This document shows positions 59,798-64,000 of a stretch of 64,000 nt of DNA, piece by piece; the first letter of the stretch is position 1, and each line of letters begins with the position of its first letter. Origin of the DNA: Monocercomonoides exilis (lineage: Eukaryota; Preaxostyla; Oxymonadida; Polymastigidae); assembly GCA_001643675.2 (NCBI GenBank), contig LSRY02000007.1, positions 1,059,001 through 1,123,000 of the forward strand, in the 5' to 3' direction. The notes under the pieces were generated by a model, which ran no database searches, was not told the DNA's origin, and saw only the letters and a program-made list of their open reading frames with translations. Made by a program: the position numbers and the translations under genes.

Positions 59798-62389
59798 CTG
59801 GCACATGCTAATTCTTTATTAGAATAAGTTTTTTTGATGAAATGTGAAGCTTTAGACTCTGAAGAATTATGGATAATTTGTTATTCGATTTGTTTCATTT
59901 TTGAATGGAGCATTCAGCATTTTCTGAGAGATGTTTTATTTTGATTTCGCTGAATCTTTAAAAAAATTTTAAATAATTATTTTATTTCTTTCTTTCTATT
60001 TTTTGTTACTGTTTTTTGAATTGATCAAATTGTTTTTTCTGATAATTTTTTTATCTAAACTTTTTTATTCTATTTGTTGGAATCTTTGCATTTTTAATAA
60101 TATGTGAAAATTTTAAAAATTTTCAAACTTTCTTGCTTTATTCATTGAAACAAGTCTTTTTCATCAAAAGATATATTCTCTGCGGAAATTCTATGTCTGA
60201 TTCTTAATTCAAAGAAAAGATAGAAACAAAAAATAAAATTAAAAATTAATAAAATATCCGAAAATAAAATTATAAAATAAATAGTTTATCAAAATGAAAC
60301 AAGTTGTTATAATATCAAAAATTAAAAAAATGACATAAAATTTTTTTGAATTATCACTCATTATTTCCTTATTCAAAAATAGAAAATTTCAAATATCAAA
60401 GTGAAATTAAGAGAGCTGGACCTGATATTTGATAGATGCTTCAAATTTTTTGTTATATTGGTTATTCTTTTTGATATTTTTCTTTTGTTTAATATCTGAG
60501 TTTTTTATTAATGAACCTTATTTGATCATTTTTTGTTTTTTTATCGATTTGATTTCTCCATTATTCACAAAATCAAACATCAAATGAATTTTTGTATTCT
60601 CATAAGTTAAATGAAAAGCTTGACGAATTTTTAGCAAAAAACGATCAAATAAGGCACATTTTTTATTAACCGCGATATAAAACATTTGCGACTTTTCAAA
60701 AAAAAAAAAAATAAATAAATAAATAAAAAATAACTATAGCAGCAGAATAGACAAATGTGATTATAATAATGAAATATTTTATAATACTCTATCCCTGAAA
60801 ACGTGAGAAATGTTAAAGAAATAAATCTTTATAACGATATTTTCGGATAAAAAATCATTAAGAATAAGTTATGAAACTTTGAAATCAAAAAGCTGAGAGC
60901 TGGAAGAAAATTTCCAAATATCTTTCTTATATATTCCTCTGGTTTTTTTTTAAATAAAAAGTTTAATTTATTTCAAATTAGAATTTGAAGAAAATGCATG
61001 TGAAACCCAACCTTATTTCAGTATTATGCGATTGTTGAGATTACCGCATTTTCCGGTTCTTTCCAATAATTGGTGTTTCTATCATAATTTCTATCACTCA
61101 CTTTTCTAGTCAATTGTCAAATGATAAAAATAGAACACTATAATTATTGAGCTTGTTTCAGTTAAAATCAACTTATCTTTATTTTTTGATGAGAAATGCT
61201 ATTGGCATTATCAACTTGAAGCTTATCTTCAATTGAAACGGTATCAACAGCATGCATTCCAAAAGAAGACTTACACTTCATTTAATCCAACTTATCTTTT
61301 CATAGTTCTTCTACAAAATTTTCTTTAATTCGTTCCTTCTTCGAGGCATGCAAAAAGAGAAAAGTCAAAATTCCTTTAAACATACAAATACTAAAAACAC
61401 TCAACTACACAACTTGTCTTATCTGCAAGATTCAAACCGGACACAAAATATTAAATAAAAAAAAGAAGTTTTTTAATGAGAAAAAGAACATGTTAATCAT
61501 TCAGAAACAAGAAAAATAATGAAAGAAAATTTAGAAAATTTTGAGAAATACGGAAAAAATGTTGATTTAAGTTTTTTTCATTGAAAAATAGTGCCCAATG
61601 AAAGAATTTTTAGTGATCAAAATATGTGAATTAAACTGGTTCATTTTTTCGTATTTTTAGTGTGTTGCATAAAATTGTTCTGTTGCGTCAATGAAACAAG
61701 TTCACATTTTTGAAAATTCAAGTTAATCAAAAACTGAAAAACAGAAATAAAGTAATGAGTGAAACAATTTTTTGTGCTTTGGTCAAAAAAAGTTGGAAAG
61801 CACATATTTTCGCCCAAATAAAAGAAAGCAAATCATTCAGAAATCACTTTGATCAGTTGTTGCAAAAGATTGTCGGAAAACACCAGCCCACAGTTTTCAT
61901 TCATATTCCATCAATTTTCACCATTGGTAAGTGATGGCCGTTTCTTCAAACTGGAGAATCGAAAATAGAATGAAAATTATTGAGTAAAGCATTATCACTT
62001 GGAAAATTCACTAAAGAAAATATTCGTATGGCATATATTCTCCGATGATATTTGAGTGCAGACATATCAGGTTATCACGCTATTAATTATTTCTTAAAAA
62101 TTTTTTTCCCATTTTAATCGGAACAAATAAAAATTGTGAAACCGTTCATGAACTTTTTGATATTGGTGAGAAAATGATATCATTGCTCCATTGAATTTCA
62201 CTTGATGGAACAAATGCTCAACCTTGTTTTTTGGTTCAAAAACATTTCAATATCTTATCCCTTCGATCATTCGGCTTCCATATCTGAGTGTATTGTCAAG
62301 TTGAAATAGGAAGTTCATCATATTTTTTTCCAGAATTGTTTGAAAACTGGATATAATAAGATTTCATCCTTCATATTTACATTAAAAGA
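59798..62389. other. Long gene-poor AT-rich region
   Basis: About 2.6 kb without a convincing gene. An imperfect inverted repeat pairs about 60501-60535 with 60634-60668 (core CCTTATTTGATC), giving a 165-bp hairpin-like unit. A 74-codon plus ORF at 61710-61934 (SETIFCALVKKSWKAHIFAQ) just precedes the pogo relic and may be a fragment of it, but it is not recognisable. Confidence 0.45.
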
Positions 62390-62850
62390 ATGATTATACT
62401 AGAAATGAATGAACAGGCAGCATTAACACTTTTTTCGTATGGAATTTTCTTATCGGATAATGTCTTGGAACAACTTGCTAATGATGAAATTTTTCTATTG
62501 ATTTTTCCTCCGAATACAACACATTTGCTTCAGTCATTGGATTTATCAATTTTCTCTATTTGAAAGCTTCAAATTTAACAGGTTAGGTCGGGTTTAACAC
62601 ACGACAGTGTGGAACATCTTTTGTGGGTTGCATTGAACGCAATATTGCAAGTTTCTTCATCGATTTCCATTTTTCCTGCTTTTAGAGAAAGTGGACTTGT
62701 GAATGATTTTCACAAAACTCCTTCGTGAGCCCAGATTTTGTGAGAAAGTTTAAAAAAAAAGAAACTGATTTTGTGAAGCGGGATGATAAATCATTGCAAC
62801 TGTTTTGTGTATACAAAACCAGACCAACAGAAGGAGGAGATTGAGAAATA
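62390..62850 (+). pseudogene. pogo/Tigger-type DDE transposase relic
   Basis: Fragments of the DDE_1 domain: DNVLEQLANDEIFLLIFPPN with TTHLLQSLDLSIFSI, which is the family PPNTTHLLQPLD motif, and after a stop and frame change LNAILQVSSSISIFPAFRES with GLVNDF, the conserved AFRESGLV block. Stops interrupt every frame. The first catalytic Asp region is not recognisable upstream. A relic of a TA-targeting DNA transposon. Confidence 0.75.
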
Positions 62851-62868
62851 ATGAACATTGATAAATTG

Positions 62869-63939
62869 AATACCATCGTTCAGAAACCCGGGAATTTTTC
62901 AGAAACCCGGACTTTTTATAAAATTTCATATATCTCGACAAGTCTCAAAAAATAAATTATAATAATTCACACATTCATACATCAGTATATAACACATCTA
63001 ACCATATTGAAATTTTTATTTGTTATGCTGTATTTATAAAGAAATATATAATTTTTATTTTTGAAAATTTGACTTTAAATGAATTTTTCTATTTTTATAA
63101 AACGATTCAGTTCATCTTTTATACACATAACTTATTTTTTCAATGTTATAAATAATTCTGGTTATTTTTCATTTTCGGCAATTTGCTCTTTCCAACGGAA
63201 TGAAAATCTGTCATTTTCAAAAATCACAGTCAATGGGATAACTGAAAAAATATTTTTTGTAAAACACAAAAACATACAAGTGAATTTAACGTATTCACCA
63301 ATAAATATGATAGTTATATAAAATTTATTTATTGATGAAATTTAAATTGATTCAGTAGGTATATTATAAAATACAATTTGGTTGAAAATTCACTGAAAAT
63401 GATCATTATTAATCATCAATTAAGAAAATAATCTTGATTTATGAAATGCCTACTGAATCAATTTAAATTTCATCAATAAATAAATTTTATATAACTATCA
63501 TATTTATTGGTGAATACGTTAAATCCACTTGGATGTTTTTGTGTTTTGCAAAAAATATTTTTTAGTTATCCCATTGATAATGATTTTTCAAAAATGATTG
63601 ATTTTCATTCCGTCTTAACGAGCAAATTGTCGAAAATGAAAAATAACCAGAACAGTTTACAACAAAGAAAAAATAAGTTATGTGTATAAAAAATGAACTG
63701 AATCGTTTTATTAAAATAGAAAAATTCATTAAAAGTCAAATTTTCAAAAATAAAAATTATATATTTCTTTATAAATACAGCATAACAAATAAAAATTTCA
63801 ATATGGTTAGATGTGTTATATACTGATGTATGAATGTGTGAATTATTATAATTTATTTTTTGAGACTTGTCGAGATATATGAATATTTCTAAAAAGTCCG
63901 GGTTTCTGAAAAATTCCCGGGTTTCTGAACGATGGTATT
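62869..63939. mobile_element. Foldback element, about 490-bp arms, possible TA duplication
   Basis: Left arm 62869-63358 and right arm 63448-63939 are inverse copies with few mismatches and a loop of about 90 bp. Both ends carry TACCATCGTTCAGAAACCC with a second GGGTTTCTGAA-type copy 20 bp inward. TA flanks the CCATCG termini on both sides, consistent with a TA-targeting MITE, possibly mobilised by a pogo-type transposase such as the relic next door. No ORF is supported. Confidence 0.8.
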
Positions 63940-64000
63940 ATAAAAGGACTTGCACAGTCAATTACGAATTACAAATTTGTGAAAATGCTTCTATGCTTCT

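Overview
The window comes from an intron-rich, AT-rich unicellular eukaryote. Genes carry many short introns (mostly 50-120 bp, donors GTTTG or GTATG, acceptors AG), long Ser/Glu homopolymer tracts and very short intergenic gaps. Conserved eukaryotic genes are present (MCM3, POLR3K, TFIP11, WDR83, CDK5RAP3, AMPK gamma, SNF5, ELAPOR). A decayed gene at 13.9-19.3 kb resembles, from memory, a high-copy family of the oxymonad Monocercomonoides. An oxymonad (Preaxostyla) is therefore my best guess; this is inference, not a database result.

Layout. 1-7.4 kb holds three host genes: WRNIP1/MGS1 (minus, cut by the window edge), AMPK gamma (plus) and an unrecognised 854-residue protein (plus). 7.4-29.6 kb is a mobile-element and pseudogene district. 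It contains (i) a 5.5 kb element with >1 kb terminal inverted repeats around an intact PrimPol-SF3 helicase gene, with a nested TA-flanked MITE; (ii) a 4.2 kb TIR element inserted with an ATAT duplication into a decayed family gene; (iii) a 1 kb near-perfect foldback; (iv) a candidate 7.7 kb hAT element with a nearly intact transposase and a decayed passenger gene. 29.9-59.8 kb is a dense, conserved gene block. 59.8-64 kb is gene-poor, with a pogo-type transposase relic and a second 1.07 kb foldback.

How the genes relate. The block is not an operon but a set of neighbouring housekeeping genes, often in divergent pairs that share tiny upstream regions: MCM3 and an unrecognised gene have start codons 63 bp apart, and POLR3K and TFIP11 78 bp apart. 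Functions cover DNA replication and fork repair (MCM3, WRNIP1), chromatin (SNF5), transcription (POLR3K), splicing (TFIP11, WDR83), energy sensing (AMPK gamma), UFMylation-linked control (CDK5RAP3) and the secretory/endosomal system (ELAPOR, GT25, metallophosphoesterase). Exon models below were built by hand by requiring phase-consistent GT-AG junctions and family continuity.

The best candidate for an undescribed system is the PrimPol-SF3 element at 8206-13692. It has complete polymerase-primase and helicase motifs, inverted repeats without indels over at least 840 bp, a twin 83-residue protein inside both repeats, and no recognisable transposase, integrase or capsid gene.
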